Source: Pterobdella sp. o SKG-2022 (lineage: Eukaryota; Annelida; Clitellata; Hirudinida; Piscicolidae). Taken from it: 64,000 bases of DNA. The notes under the pieces were generated by a model. That model was not told the origin of the DNA. It did no database searches and saw nothing but the letters and a program-made list of their open reading frames with translations. The stretch lies in assembly GCA_964035795.1 (NCBI GenBank), contig OZ038323.1, positions 12,102,786-12,166,785 on the forward strand. Direction: 5' to 3'. Positions 27,101 to 38,600 of the stretch are shown piece after piece (the first letter of the stretch is position 1; every line of letters starts with the position of its first letter). Both the position numbers and the translations under genes were made by a program.

Positions 27101-27990
27101 TCACAAAAGGTATCAATTATCAAGTTCAAAATCAGTCACACATACGGCGGCATAATCTAATATGGGCAAGAGATGCCGACTATAATAGTGATGTTTTTGA
27201 GGAAATTTTGATTGGCACAATGACACACCACAGGGGCTTTTGCGGAGCATGTTCGAGCAAAAGTCGACCTGTGCATGAGAGGGGGTGGGGGGATGGTGCA
27301 GTGAGGGTGTGTGACCGATGCTACCAACAACCCCAGTACTCCTGCTCCACTGATGGTCTCTTTCATATACATTACAACCTTCATGCAATATAAAATGACA
27401 GAACTGTCAAGCATAATGATCACACGCAGGTGACGACGTGAGGGCGAGGAAGGTGGGTGAGATACTGGGTGCTACCATGGGCACTGTCACTTCTCTCTTT
27501 AACTACCCCATCCGTTTGTTTCTTGTACTCTTTGTGGCCTAGAAATCTTTCAGTTGACGCCACTATAATAATATTCATTTTTATATGTTGGCGTAACTAA
27601 ATTAAATTAACTAAATCATTAATGTAAGTTGACAACGACAGTGGCGTTGAAGGAAGCAGCAAGACCAGAGTATTGGGTACCTGATGACCAAGCCACTCAC
27701 TGTGTCGTCTGCCGACAAGCATTCAATCTCCAGTTGGAGGCACCAGGGGGCATCCATCACCCAGGTGATGCCACCACACCACCCCACAAAGCCCTCAAGC
27801 TGCACCATTGTAGATTTTGTGGACAAGGTTCTATTGTGGATTTCATCAAATGTGCATCTCATTTTTATTAACACACACAGGGGTATGTGATGGGTGCTCT
27901 TGCCACCAGATGCAAGTGCCAACCAGGGGGTGGCATTACCCTGTGCGAGTGTGTGATGTCTGTTGGAGTAATCAACATGGTGCATTGTGA
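24175..27990 (+). CDS. ZFYVE1: ZFYVE1/DFCP1, NTPase with two FYVE fingers
   Basis: Animal ZFYVE1 (DFCP1) binds PI3P on omegasomes and lipid droplets and carries an N-terminal NTPase. The first exon (24175-24528) is a divergent acidic N-terminus. Exon 24602-24874 holds the Walker A GKTGEGKS, then WAAYD and LLLDTEGLL. The NTPase continues at 25035-25212 (SISDVVIYKTRSERLHSDM) and about 25292-25630. Zinc-binding middle exons follow (about 26213-26268 and 26370-26487, with CSECGVIYKSRQLWWGN). FYVE1 spans about 26876-27350 (IHHCRACG, then RPVHERGWG and VRVCDRC) and FYVE2 about 27626-27990 (HHCRFCGQG, then VPTRGWHYPVRVCDVC), ending in TGA at 27988-27990. FYVE2 carries an insertion of about 20 residues (around 27730-27790) between its first zinc-binding cysteine pair and HHCRFCG. 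The join between 25212 and about 25292 is not resolved. Confidence 0.93.
26757..26845. repeat. Short minisatellite in ZFYVE1 intron
   Basis: About four imperfect copies of TGATGGAGGTGTGAGTGGAT, starting directly after a FYVE1-proximal exon. Confidence 0.75.
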
Positions 27991-28303
27991 CTGGTGCACC
28001 TCTTGTGTGTGATATCAATATGAACAGATTGCAATGACAGTAGTGTGTAGCTCTATTGAGGTTGTGCTGGGCTGTTATACTAAAAAGAAATGAGATTTTT
28101 CAATGTTTCCCATTAGACTCTATGTTCACTATCAGTGACTCATCATTTTCTTATCACCTTGTGAAACTTTTGTTTGAAATCATGCAATATTCCATCATCT
28201 GCTCATTTCACTTTTAAACGCTGTTTTCAATTTTGATACTTTTAAATTTAATAAGTTTATTCAGTTTTTATAAAATTTATTTACACTAAATACAATTTCT
28301 TTG

Positions 28304-28926
28304 TTAATTTTCAGCGTTTTTGGCTTTGCAGTTATTTGCTTCATTTTCGCTTTTTTTTTTCTCTTTTTCAAAAGTTTTGTTGAGCGTTTGTCTGATGTCT
28401 TGCAAGTCCTTGCTTACGCCATTCAGACGCTTCTCCAGATACTCTAGACGTTCATTTTGCACTTGTTCCTGTAAATAAATTTCAGAATTTTATAAGTTTA
28501 ATGAAAAATTTTTGGATATGAGTGAAACAAATGAAGAACAAATGCCTTATATGCGTCTTTGTATTGGGAACGTTTGTATTCTGAGAGGAGAAGAACGGCT
28601 GCTATTCCAAAGATTATGAATTCTCCGAGCATTTCTGCCGACAAATCTACTGCTTGATCTTCCGTTAGAGGTTTCACATTTACTACTTTGCCCAGGCCCA
28701 AAAGTTTCATCTTTATTGTCGTGTCCACCTTGTGATAAACTGCAAATGATATCGATCATTGAATATTTTTATACTTATTGTGCTCAAGCTTACATTGAGC
28801 AGGTGGAAGCAATAGTCTATTTCTCAAAAATGGCGTTGTTTTTGCTTTGAGTTTTATCAAGTTGGCTAGAGGCTTGCTGACCTGCTTCACCGCCAAGTAA
28901 CCCAGTTTCATTAATGGAAAGGGCAT
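28304..28926 (-). CDS. OPA3: OPA3-family mitochondrial protein, three exons
   Basis: OPA3 is a small mitochondrial membrane-associated protein; human OPA3 mutations cause optic atrophy and 3-methylglutaconic aciduria. Exons on the minus strand are 28926-28794, 28739-28540 and 28468-28304. Phases agree and give 165 residues, close to human OPA3. The N-terminus reads MPFPLMKLGYLAVKQVSKPL, then ANLIK, matching the conserved OPA3 start. The conserved LPPAQ(F)YH and KPLTEDQAVDLSAEMLGEF segments follow, then a hydrophobic stretch (IIFGIAAVLLLSEY) that could insert in a membrane. The last exon is a charged coiled-coil region (EYLEKRLNGVSKDL). The gene is convergent with ZFYVE1; the stop codons are 314 bp apart. 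Confidence 0.93.
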
Positions 28927-29351
28927 AGCGAATAGATGAAGGACAAAATAAAGACTTTAAAAGTTAATTTTATCTCTTCAAAAGTTATTTTTCCATGAAG
29001 TATACTTTGCCGAAATTGAAATTGGTTTAAAAATGAAATTAAGTGTAAATGTTTGGTTATCTTGAAGTTCTAAATAAGTGTTAAAAGTGAAAGTAATTGT
29101 TTGCTAAAAAGAAAAAAATTTTGAATCTTCAAGATAATAAAATATTGTGATTTGATTGATAAAATGAAAATAACAGCTGATGAGTGTTTTTTTTGAAATC
29201 TTATCCCAAACAACAAAAAACGTAACATTCAAGAATTATAAATAGAAGCAGAAGTATGCATAAGAGGGAGAAATTTTTTGCTTCAAAACGTTATAACTTT
29301 CATCCAATTCATGATAGAATACAAAAAATTAAAATAATTAGTCTCGTTTAA
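28927..29351. promoter_or_regulatory. Intergenic region with possible TATA box
   Basis: AT-rich spacer between the OPA3 start (minus) and the collagen-like gene (plus). TATAAATA at 29237-29244 could be a TATA box for the plus-strand gene, about 115 bp before its first ATG. Weak evidence. Confidence 0.3.
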
Positions 29352-31136
29352 ATGCAAGTGCAAAAAAACAAAAGAGTTTTCGATTTGATTTTGAACACGG
29401 AATGCCAAACAGCCAAATCTTTTCTGTCTACCAAATCAAACTGCAAAGATTTGAGACCACAGCCTGCTTTGCCACATGCATCGCTGTCATTGCCTCTTTG
29501 TCAAATAAAATATTTGAAAATTTTCATAATGGTTTTTTTTTCGTTTTTTTCTTTCGCATTTTCCATCTTCATTTTCGCAAAAACTTCAGATTTCGTAAAA
29601 GAACTACCAACCCTTAAACAACAGATAATTTTATTTATTCATTTTGAGTTTTTTTTCAACTTTTTTATTCAACCCAAACCTGAACTGAAGCACTGAAAAA
29701 GATCGAGAAAACGAAGCTTGCGTCTAACATTATAGCATTCACTTCGCATTTTCAAATCATACGAGTTGTCCGCTTAGCTTAACCACCTCTGACATGTGCA
29801 GGTGCTAGAACTGGAAAGTATGGTAGATAAAAACAAATTGAGGATTTCTAGGTCAAAAGTTCTGCTCGATTATGACGCCTACAACGACTTGCAATCACAC
29901 CTGCCGTCACCTTCTTTGCTGTCTTCCAGGCAAAACTGTATCTTTACCAATTTATTTATCTTGCCTACTAACAACTTTTAAAGTTTAAATAAATATTAAT
30001 GAGATTGGAAAAAAAATGATGAATATTCATGAACTTGACATACAGGCCACCCAGGATTCCCTGTGAGTTCCTTCATCAATTTCAACTGCTCCTATTTTGA
30101 GAAGCAACATTAAAATTAGAGCAGTCATATATTTAATCTCTCACCCATCCTTTTTTAATAACCAGTTATTTATTTAAAAAAATATTTTTAGCATCGCATA
30201 CCATCTAATATTTAATTTAATTGCTAGGGTCCAATCGAAGTGAGCCACCACCACGGCAGGGTAAGAGGCAGAAATGAGTGACATTTTAATTAAGTTGAGT
30301 TTCATAGTGTCATTTCAGGGACCCACTGGCAAACAAGGAGTGAAGGTAAGCCATAAAATTTATCCTATCAAACACCACACAACAGACACATTCTAACACC
30401 GTTGCAACCCCCAAAACATGGCTACAAATAAGTCATAGTGACGTCAAATATGACCAAGAAATTTTTTCCTAGTCTGATCGAACGCATTTAAACTGAATAT
30501 ATTTCTAAAAAAGCTTTGGTGATAAATCAGAAACAATTTACGATAGATGGCGCCCGAGCATAAGTCAAAATTTTTCAAATAAGCATGCTCTTCCAATCGT
30601 AAATAATAGAGAACTAAAAATAACAAAAACACCATTATCATCGTCATCTTAAGTAACAATAACATGACCTTACAGGGAAAAAGAGGAAAGAGGACACAAA
30701 GGGGAAATGGGCGATAATGTGGGTGCTACGAGATTTATTTCAACATTGTAACCACAAAACGCGTGCAGTCATCCATTAAGACTTTGCAACGATAAATGCT
30801 GAAAAATTAAACTCATGACATATATTAATCAAATGCAATGCAAACTCATTGCCACAATTTCGTCACTCGATAGATGTCATAAACGCCATCTAGTGAACAA
30901 AAAATCCAAGCCATCCTCTATCATATGCACTCGAAAGAGCAACAAAACACACACACACACACACAGGGCATCCCTGGAACTGACGTATACTGCTTCATAG
31001 GACAGGAAACAAGTGACTGCTTGACCAAATGCCTCAACCCCACCTCAACTACGCTTTTATGCTCTCACTTGTATCACCATCATTATGCTTATTTTTATGC
31101 AGTTCATGTAGATGTGGCGCTATATAATGAATGCTG
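29352..31136 (+). CDS. Tentative short collagen-like gene, micro-exons
   Basis: Several small candidate exons with good splice sites encode Gly-X-Y-like pieces. A first exon may start at 29352; a hydrophobic frame from 29402 (TTACFATCIAVIASLS) is the rival start. An exon from 29802 encodes ELESMVDKNKLRISRSK. Micro-exons follow: about 30047-30063 (ending PGFP), about 30229-30240 (GPIE) and about 30318-30344 (GPTGKQGVK, the clearest). The block near 30675 reads GKRGKR in one frame and GHKGEMGDN in another, so the join is unsure or the gene is damaged. A last exon from 30967 starts GIPGTDVYCF and runs to TGA at 31134-31136. A membrane-anchored or secreted collagen-like protein is possible, but the assembled product is not proven. 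Confidence 0.35.
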
Positions 31137-31624
31137 ATTGGTGGTTCAAGATATTTTTGATGACGTCATAAAGCAACACGAATTGGAAGCAAATGATGAT
31201 AGCGCCTCATCATGGTGCTTTAAAATGAAACTTTAAAACGTTTGAATATGGTACAGGTTGATGACGTCATATGATAAACAAGAGTCTCAAAGCTGCGAAA
31301 GATTGCACATTTGTCTGCGAACTTCGTGTTGATATCAAAGTATAAATTTATATAGCGCCAAAAAACAAATGAGCATGGGTATTTACAATTGATTGAGATG
31401 GAGATGTACAGGGGAAACTTCAAAAATAATATTTGAGTGACTGCCAAAGAAGATGCATCGTTAATGATGTTGTGAGTGAGGATAGCTGGGTATGATGATG
31501 TCACTTACTCTTTGATGACTCAAGAACATTTCATATATAGCATAATTACAATTAAGCAAAAAATAAATAATTACAAAGAAAAAATAAAAAAATATTGATA
31601 AAAAGAAGCACACAACACGTGACG
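31137..31624. other. Intergenic, contains LINE-tail fragments
   Basis: Two short pieces of a GGCGCTATATAA-type tail lie here or at the edge: about 31112-31123 on plus and about 31345-31358 on minus. Three exact TGACGTCA palindromes fall at 31162, 31262 and 31620. No exon seen. Confidence 0.5.
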
Positions 31625-33176
31625 TCACGACTGAAAAAAGGCGCCATTGAAGAGGGGTGTTTGCAGGGATGGAGTGACGTGCGCTGGTGGCGGATATTCT
31701 GTGTCACTCAGTGCTCCACTCCTCATTTTGAGAGATGCCTCTAGCTGGTTGTCTGCTTCTTTTTGATTCTGATTGTCTCTCCCGTTATGTTGTTGCGTGT
31801 CTGTGTGCGTATATACTTGGTTGTCTGCCTCACTGCACCCTTGGTTGTCAGTATCGTTGTATTCTTGATTGTCTGTTTCGTTATACCCTTGGTTGTCTGT
31901 CTCGTTATATTCTTGGTTGTCTGTTTCATTGTATCCTTGGTCGTTTGTCTCGTATCTTTGACAAGCAATATTTTTGTCTGCCTGTATGAATATTTGGTTT
32001 TCATCTTGTACAGTTGTTTGTGAGTCCAAATGTTGCTGCGAGTCCTAGGAGTGGAAGGTGATATCGAGAATGTTATTATCACCATCATCACCACCACCAT
32101 CACCACCATTCAAACTAAATTCCCGATATGAATTACATGCTAAAATCTCTCGTTAACCAAAACAACAAACAACTAAGTTTTCTAATAATTAATAAATAAA
32201 GATCCACCATTTTCTTCTTCCTCCTCTTCCTTTTCTTCCTCCCCATCGCATCCAGCTTGATACCTTCCTTCTCATAACGTTTCAGACGCTGTTTCTCATT
32301 CCTCCACCACACCCTTAACCTTCTTAATGGCACCTGGTGGTGGGTGGAGTCATGAAGAGTGGTGGGTAGAGTCATGAGTGATGGTGGGTGGAGTCATCAA
32401 TGGTGGTGGTTGAGTTGATATTCTTGATGAAAGCAATTCTTGATATTTGAAAAAAAAACCGACATGTGCTTACCTTATCTCTTTCCTGTCTTACAGGGGC
32501 CATATTGAGTTCAATAAGAAACTTTTTGAGCTCCTCAGTGGTAGGGCTGGGACACTGTTGGTACCACTTGCGCAACAATGGCAACTCATACATGGGATGG
32601 AAGGTCAAGCGGCTGCTACTTGGCTGATACTCCACTATGTTGGCTGAAGGGGGGTGAGGTGGGTTGGTGCTGTATCAATGGGGCTCAAGTTCATAATGTG
32701 TGAACAAACCAGCGATGTTGTTGTGATATTCAGCAAACCAGACTCCAAACTCACGACACTTTTCAGCACACAGTCTAGTGGTGTACTTGGAGTTTGCTAT
32801 GTTTGAGATCATCGACTGCAGGTGGCAGTGGTTGGTTATGATGGATACACAAACAAGAGTGGCAGACCTGAGGTATGGGGCAGATGCGAGAAAGGTGCAC
32901 CTGGTTATGGTTTTTGAGCAACTTCAAAACTGCACTTCTAACTGCTTGCTCATCCCACTCAATCTGTTCCAGCTGCAGTCTATCATCAGTTGTCTATTTA
33001 CTTTTCTATCTATCTACTCCATACAGGCTAATGTGGTAATGGTATAAAACCTGTTGAGTTTGATGCGCAAAGTGCAGATAGCAGCAATATGGCCAAGCAT
33101 TTGATCAAGGGTGGCTGAAGGATCGTCTGATAACTTTTCCACCTCCACTGCATTCCAATTCCTCACTTGAATGCTC

Positions 33177-33222
<46 letters not shown>

Positions 33223-34540
33223 GAAAAACTTGGACATCTTGCAAGAATGCCTGACAACCATCTACCAAAAAAGCTTCTCGTGAGCCAAATATCATATGGT
33301 AAACGACTTCAAGGGGGCAGAAACAGAGATGGCACGATCTCTTCAAGCAGATCTCAAAAAAGTGAACTCGGAGAACGTTTGGAGAGTAGAAGCCCAAAAC
33401 AGAAAATCTTGGCGCAACAAAACCATCCAACTTCTTCACGTTTACAATGAAGAAAAAGAGCAAGATGAAAAAAAAAAGATTTTGCTAAAGAGCAGAAAGC
33501 CATCCACCAAAACATCAACAACAATACACAAAACATCAACAACCCTACCATGCATATCCAACTCCTAACTTGTACGTTCAGTGGATGCAACAGAACATGT
33601 GCAAGCAAAGCAGGCCTAGCAAACCACATAAGACAGGCACACCAGATACAACCAAGGCATCAAAAAAAATGTTCCTTCAATCTTTTGCACCCGCCCCATG
33701 GTGGATAAATGCAGAAACAATGTGGAAAAACTGAATGTGAAAATTCTAGAAAGTGAAAAGATTAAAAGTGCGTGAGAATTCCAAGGGCTGTCATGAGAAT
33801 ATTTGGTTTGCTAATGTGCACTGAAGCTTATTCAAATTTAAAGATTTAATTTTAATTTAAATGCAGCTTAAAATAATTTTATACTTATGTCATGAATTAC
33901 AATAAATTTGAATGGTTTAAGATACCCTTAGCAGCAATGGTTTCAGATACAGCGAAACCCAGTTTGACTAGAGCAGCCCTCACAACATCGAGGAAGAGCA
34001 GAGATCCTGGCAAAAAAACTTGACAGTCTGATAATGTAGTGGTCGTCATTGACATTTCCTGCTCTACTAAGCAACGTATAGATATGGTTTTCACTCCTGG
34101 TTTATAAATTTTTGTATTAAAATATTAATTTGTCTTTGTTTTGAATGAGGATTACAAGTTTTATGTTATGCTTTGAAAGGTGAAGTAAATAAACTACCGA
34201 GAAGTGAAGTGGCAGTACTGGAAAGTTTTTGAGGCTTGTCATTGCTGTTTGTTTGTTCAATTCGAGGTGATTTAATAGTGTGACCCAATAGGTACTGAGT
34301 TATCTCTTGTTTGGGCAATTGACTGGCCTAGTGTAAAATTTGATGTTAGCTTGTTGTAAATTTTCCTTACTATATGAAAAACGTTCAAATAAAAATATTT
34401 GTATACTGTGAAATTTTTGAATGACTAAAAGTTAAGATGCTTTGACATAACAAGACGACCTGGGCATCAATGACATAATTTTGCAGATTCGCCGAGATCC
34501 ATGCCTCCGCTATTGATTCCATGCTGGCATTCATGGTCAT
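31625..34540 (-). CDS. dve: Dve/SATB-family homeobox protein, nine exons
   Basis: Nuclear DNA-binding regulator of the SATB/Defective-proventriculus family. Exons on the minus strand: 34540-34460, 34327-34198, 34096-33926, 33177-33051, 32979-32868, 32815-32710, 32634-32474, 32333-32208 and 32044-31625. All phases agree and give 477 residues. The ubiquitin-like (compass/ULD) domain lies at about residues 71-170 (TISIRCLVEQE to QMLGHIAAICTLRIKL, with SIQVRNWN). The CUT-like domain follows at about 171-240 (SMISNIANSKY, then LCAEKCREFGVWF). A divergent homeodomain lies at about 250-320 (ELPLLRKWYQQCPSP to LRVWWRNEKQRLKRY), with the long helix spacing of Dve. I see no CUT repeats of the vertebrate SATB kind. 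A Lys/Arg-rich segment and a Gln/Asn-rich octapeptide repeat form the C-terminus. A LINE tail sits in intron 3. Confidence 0.88.
31850..31990 (-). repeat. Coding minisatellite in Dve/SATB C-terminus (24-bp unit)
   Basis: In-frame tandem units of 24 bp in the last exon encode variants of NETDNQGY, about six times (GY alternating with EY). The unit is asparagine-, glutamine- and acid-rich and probably disordered. Confidence 0.9.
33179..33219. repeat. (TG)n microsatellite
   Basis: About 20 TG units between the fourth Dve/SATB exon and a LINE fragment. It forms the polypyrimidine side of the exon 4 acceptor on the minus strand. Confidence 0.95.
33220..33710 (+). mobile_element. Decayed zinc-finger LINE 3' end in Dve/SATB intron 3
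   Basis: Three frames in turn resemble the end of the LINE at 9565-10445: EKLGHLARMPDNHLPKKLL, then WRVEAQNRKSWRNKTI, then CNRTCASKAGLANHIRQAH. Frameshifts separate them. It lies antisense to the host gene. Confidence 0.7.
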
Positions 34541-35643
34541 TTGCACATTTCTTGATTTTCTAATTTTAAATAGCTTGTTTACAATTTTAAATCTGAATCT
34601 TAACTTTTCAAGTATATTGTTTCAACTAATAAAATGGTTAAAAATTTATGAAAATTAAAAAATTCAATTTTAGCTCTTCTTATGTAAATTCTTGAAATAA
34701 AGGCAGAGATTAGTTTAACTTCAAAAAAGCAAAATAGTTTTAAAATATATTTGAGGGGATCAGTTTATATTTTAAAAAAAATAAAAAAATTTATTTAAAA
34801 AATAAAAGTAATTTTTTGCGTTCTAAAAATGTTGAAAATCCTAATGTTCCAAACAATTTTTTGCTGTGAACTAAAACACGTTCTGTTGCATAAGCACTTC
34901 ACACTAACCCTTCACTCTGTCATATTTATACTCACGATAAACTTTTCAAACTACAGAAACATTCGAGGTTGTGTTGAAAGGATTGGTGCAAATTGAAAAA
35001 TGATGGGGAAGTTCACTGGTTTAATCTTGTGTTGAGTAGCATCTGGAGCGGGTCTAATGCAAGCAATCGTACCTTTTTTTCCTTGATTCGTGGAGTCAAG
35101 TTGTAAAAGTACTACACTGATTAGCTGTCAGGTCGGAAGTTTGCATCCATATAACATTGCGTATAAATTTAGTTTCTACCAGAACACAAACATCAAGCAA
35201 TGACAAACAAGGGGAATCAGTAACTTTATTAAATTTTTGAAATAGATAAATTTTTCTCACATGGTGATGAAGAGTAGATAGGTGCTTTTGTTTTGGAGGA
35301 ATAACGTTCCAAAAAGATAACCCATTCAATAAAGTTTATCGTTTCTGATTTTTCACTAGCCACAATGAGTATATCAAAGAACACTAATAATTTTCATTAA
35401 GATATAAAGCTTAAAAATGTTCCTAACGAAAAGCTTGGTGTTTTTATAAAATTTCAAGTGTTCTTAGATACACTCACTTCATTATTTCTATGTTGACTAC
35501 CAACAAAATTTTGAAATTAGATATAATAATATATAAAAGAATTATATATAATAATATATAAAAGAATTATAATTTTCGTAAACTAGTTTAACTATGAAAA
35601 ATGAAACATAAATACTATAAATGCTCCAACAAAATTTGAAACA
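34541..35643. other. Intergenic between Dve/SATB and ELAC2
   Basis: About 1.1 kb of AT-rich DNA holding the presumed Dve/SATB 5' leader and promoter (minus strand) and the ELAC2 3' end. A two-copy AT-rich direct repeat of about 26 bp lies at about 35520-35570. No exon seen. Confidence 0.5.
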
Positions 35644-38600
35644 CTAGTGAATGCAATTCAGTTGTTTCGCCAATTTTTTGTCGGCATTTTTTTTTCTTGA
35701 CTCCTTATCTTGTAGCGTCATTATCATCTCTTCATATTCTTTCCTATAAACGCGTTTAAGATCTGGAACCAATGTGGGCAGAATGCCAAGGTCTTTCAAA
35801 TTAATCTGAAAAAACAATCAACAACATTGTGAATAATTAGCCTCAAAAATGAAGAACGAATTAAAGCCTAGTTTTAAACAATAGAATTAATGATAAGACA
35901 ACCAATAATCACCTCCATGTGATCGAAGGCCACGCCGACTTTGTCATCAAACTCCTCAGTGAAAAGAGGCAGTTTGTCATACCTGTCAATTAAATGATCT
36001 CTCAAACATCAAAAAATTAAATGGAATAAAATTTAAGGCTTGATTTGTGCATTACACCACCCATCCAACTCAACCACCCACCCATTCAACTCAACCACCG
36101 ATACATCAAACTCACCCACCCATCAAACTCAACCACTCATCCAACTTAACCACCCATCTCACCTCTGACTGAAATGAGTGAGTAACGTGAACTTGGCTTG
36201 CATGCGTCTCCCGATGTCAATGGCTTGATGGCTTGTGCTGAAGATGTAGATTATCTTAAGTTTATTTTTATAACACGGTCAAAATTTGTGAGATTGAAGA
36301 TTGTATTCAGACTGAACTGCTGAAAGCATAGTGACCTGAACGACCTGCCTACTTATCCACCCAATCTCCAAACTAACATATACCTCTTATAAGAAGATCA
36401 TGAGCACTAAAAATGAAAAACAACAGAACCTGTGTTTTTTTTCTTCAGCCTCCTCCTGCTTATCTGCATCGAAGGTCGCCTCATGGATCAGCAAGTCACA
36501 ACCCATCCCTGTAACAAAGTATTTCAAGCCTTTATCACAGTTTATCTAAAAGTGTTTGAGACTGAGCCACAAACAACAGAGAACCCTCACAACTCACCTG
36601 CCTCCACAAGAGCATCACAAGGCATAGTGTCTCCAGAATAGACTACCTTCCAAGTCTCTGTCTGCTTGCTTTCTCCAACCACTCCATCCACCTCTCCACC
36701 AACCACACCACCCACCACAAAACCAAATGGGTGTTGAGCATGTTCCACTCTCACTGGTTTTATCTTCACAATAATTAATAGCGGTAAGATTTTATTTGGA
36801 ATTATTAAAAACATTGCAATCTTGTTGGTACTAAGATTAAGATAGGTACCACGTCGATCCCTGTTGCCACCATAAAGGCCTCCAATTGGCTGTTGAGAGG
36901 TTGAGAGGAGAGCAGATCTTCTGCTGCAACAAAACTGAAATGGGTTAAAATGCAATGAACATTTTGCTTAATAATTTGCAAGCATCATCATTAGTCATCC
37001 CACAACGCCCTCAAAGACTCACTGGATGGTTTTGAGTAGGGGGATTCCTGGACAGTCGATGGAGCTGTACCAGGAAAAAAGAGCCCTCGGAGCCACCACA
37101 ATCAACTTGGTATCTGACTTCCCCTCATGTCCACTGCTCGCACATACCACTTGATACCTGCGCAAAGCAAGCCCTACAACACCCAGATGGTGATCTGCAT
37201 GCAGGTGACTCACCATTACCAGCTTTACTTTCTTCAGCATCGCATCTCCATTCCTTCCACCCACTTGCACTCCGTAGTGCTTGTACAGCTGACCCAGACT
37301 GTTCTCCCCGCAGTCTAACATGATGCATGTGTGCTCGCTGAGAAGTATTCAAAGATGCAACAGTTTAGTATTGTGAGCTTGTATCATCATAATATCTCTA
37401 AACTGTTTGAATAAGTTAAAGATAGAAGATACATACCATCAAAAGCATAGACCTCCACCATACAACCAACAAATAATTGAAACCATGACAACCAACTTGA
37501 CATTGAGAAGAACGCAACTGACGTTCCTGTACTTGTTAGGAACGGCAGAACCTGTGCCGAGGAACACTATTTGTACATCGCTGTGCGAGTGGTGGGTAGT
37601 AGTGTTGGTAAGGGAAGATGCTTCAATTCCCTTTATATATTTCTCCTTGTCGATTCTGATGCATTGCTCACTGCGGGTGTTGCATTATAATGAGCCAATC
37701 AGGTTTGAGCGTGGCCACTATATAAAACTTGCATAACAATTTGCTGAAAGCTTAATGTGCCAACAACACCAAACCTCCCGAAAAGAATGCCTGAAACCAA
37801 ACAAATCACAGCAGTAGAGATAGCATTGAGAAAGAAAATGATTTTATAATGTATATATAAAACTTAATAAAGCCCTCCTTATAAAATCTGCATAACATAC
37901 AAAGAGAAGGGTGACTGGCGAGGCGGCCGGATGGAGAACTTGACATTGGTGGATGCTTGCACCACCTTGCCACCATCCCTCCAGGCTTCTATAGGGCTAC
38001 AGGGCAGCAGTGGAAAAATGCCAGGGTGCACTGTATTGAGAATGTGCTGTGCCTTGTGACTTGCCTCTGTGTCCAAGGGATGCGAGAGGTCATTCAGTAT
38101 GATGTGGTGTGTGAGTGTGCCCAGGCTGTGGTGTGGTGATGTTGTAGTTGGATAGTGTGGTATGAGATTGTGTTTTGAAGTATATTATGTCAAGAAATGG
38201 TGAAGTATATTATGTGAAAAATGAGTGCCTTTGTAAACATCTCACCTCCCCATCCAACATTGGTATTCAGGGTGTTGCATCACTGATGATGGTGTGAAAT
38301 GCACCACTACCGCCAACAAAAAAGAGGAGGAGGAAGAGGATGAGTTGCAGTATGTTTTAAGTAAAGGGGAAGTCACAAGTGATTGAAGATGTTCGATGCT
38401 TGGACACTCCACAACTGCCAGTTCCATATCAATATCTTGTTCGCTTCACACACATATCTCACGTACACATGTCACAAACTTCATATATCTCACACACACA
38501 TGTTACAAACTTCATGCACGCACATGTATCTCACATACACATGTCACAAACTTCATGCACACACATGTATCTCACATACAAATGTTACAAACATACTTAG

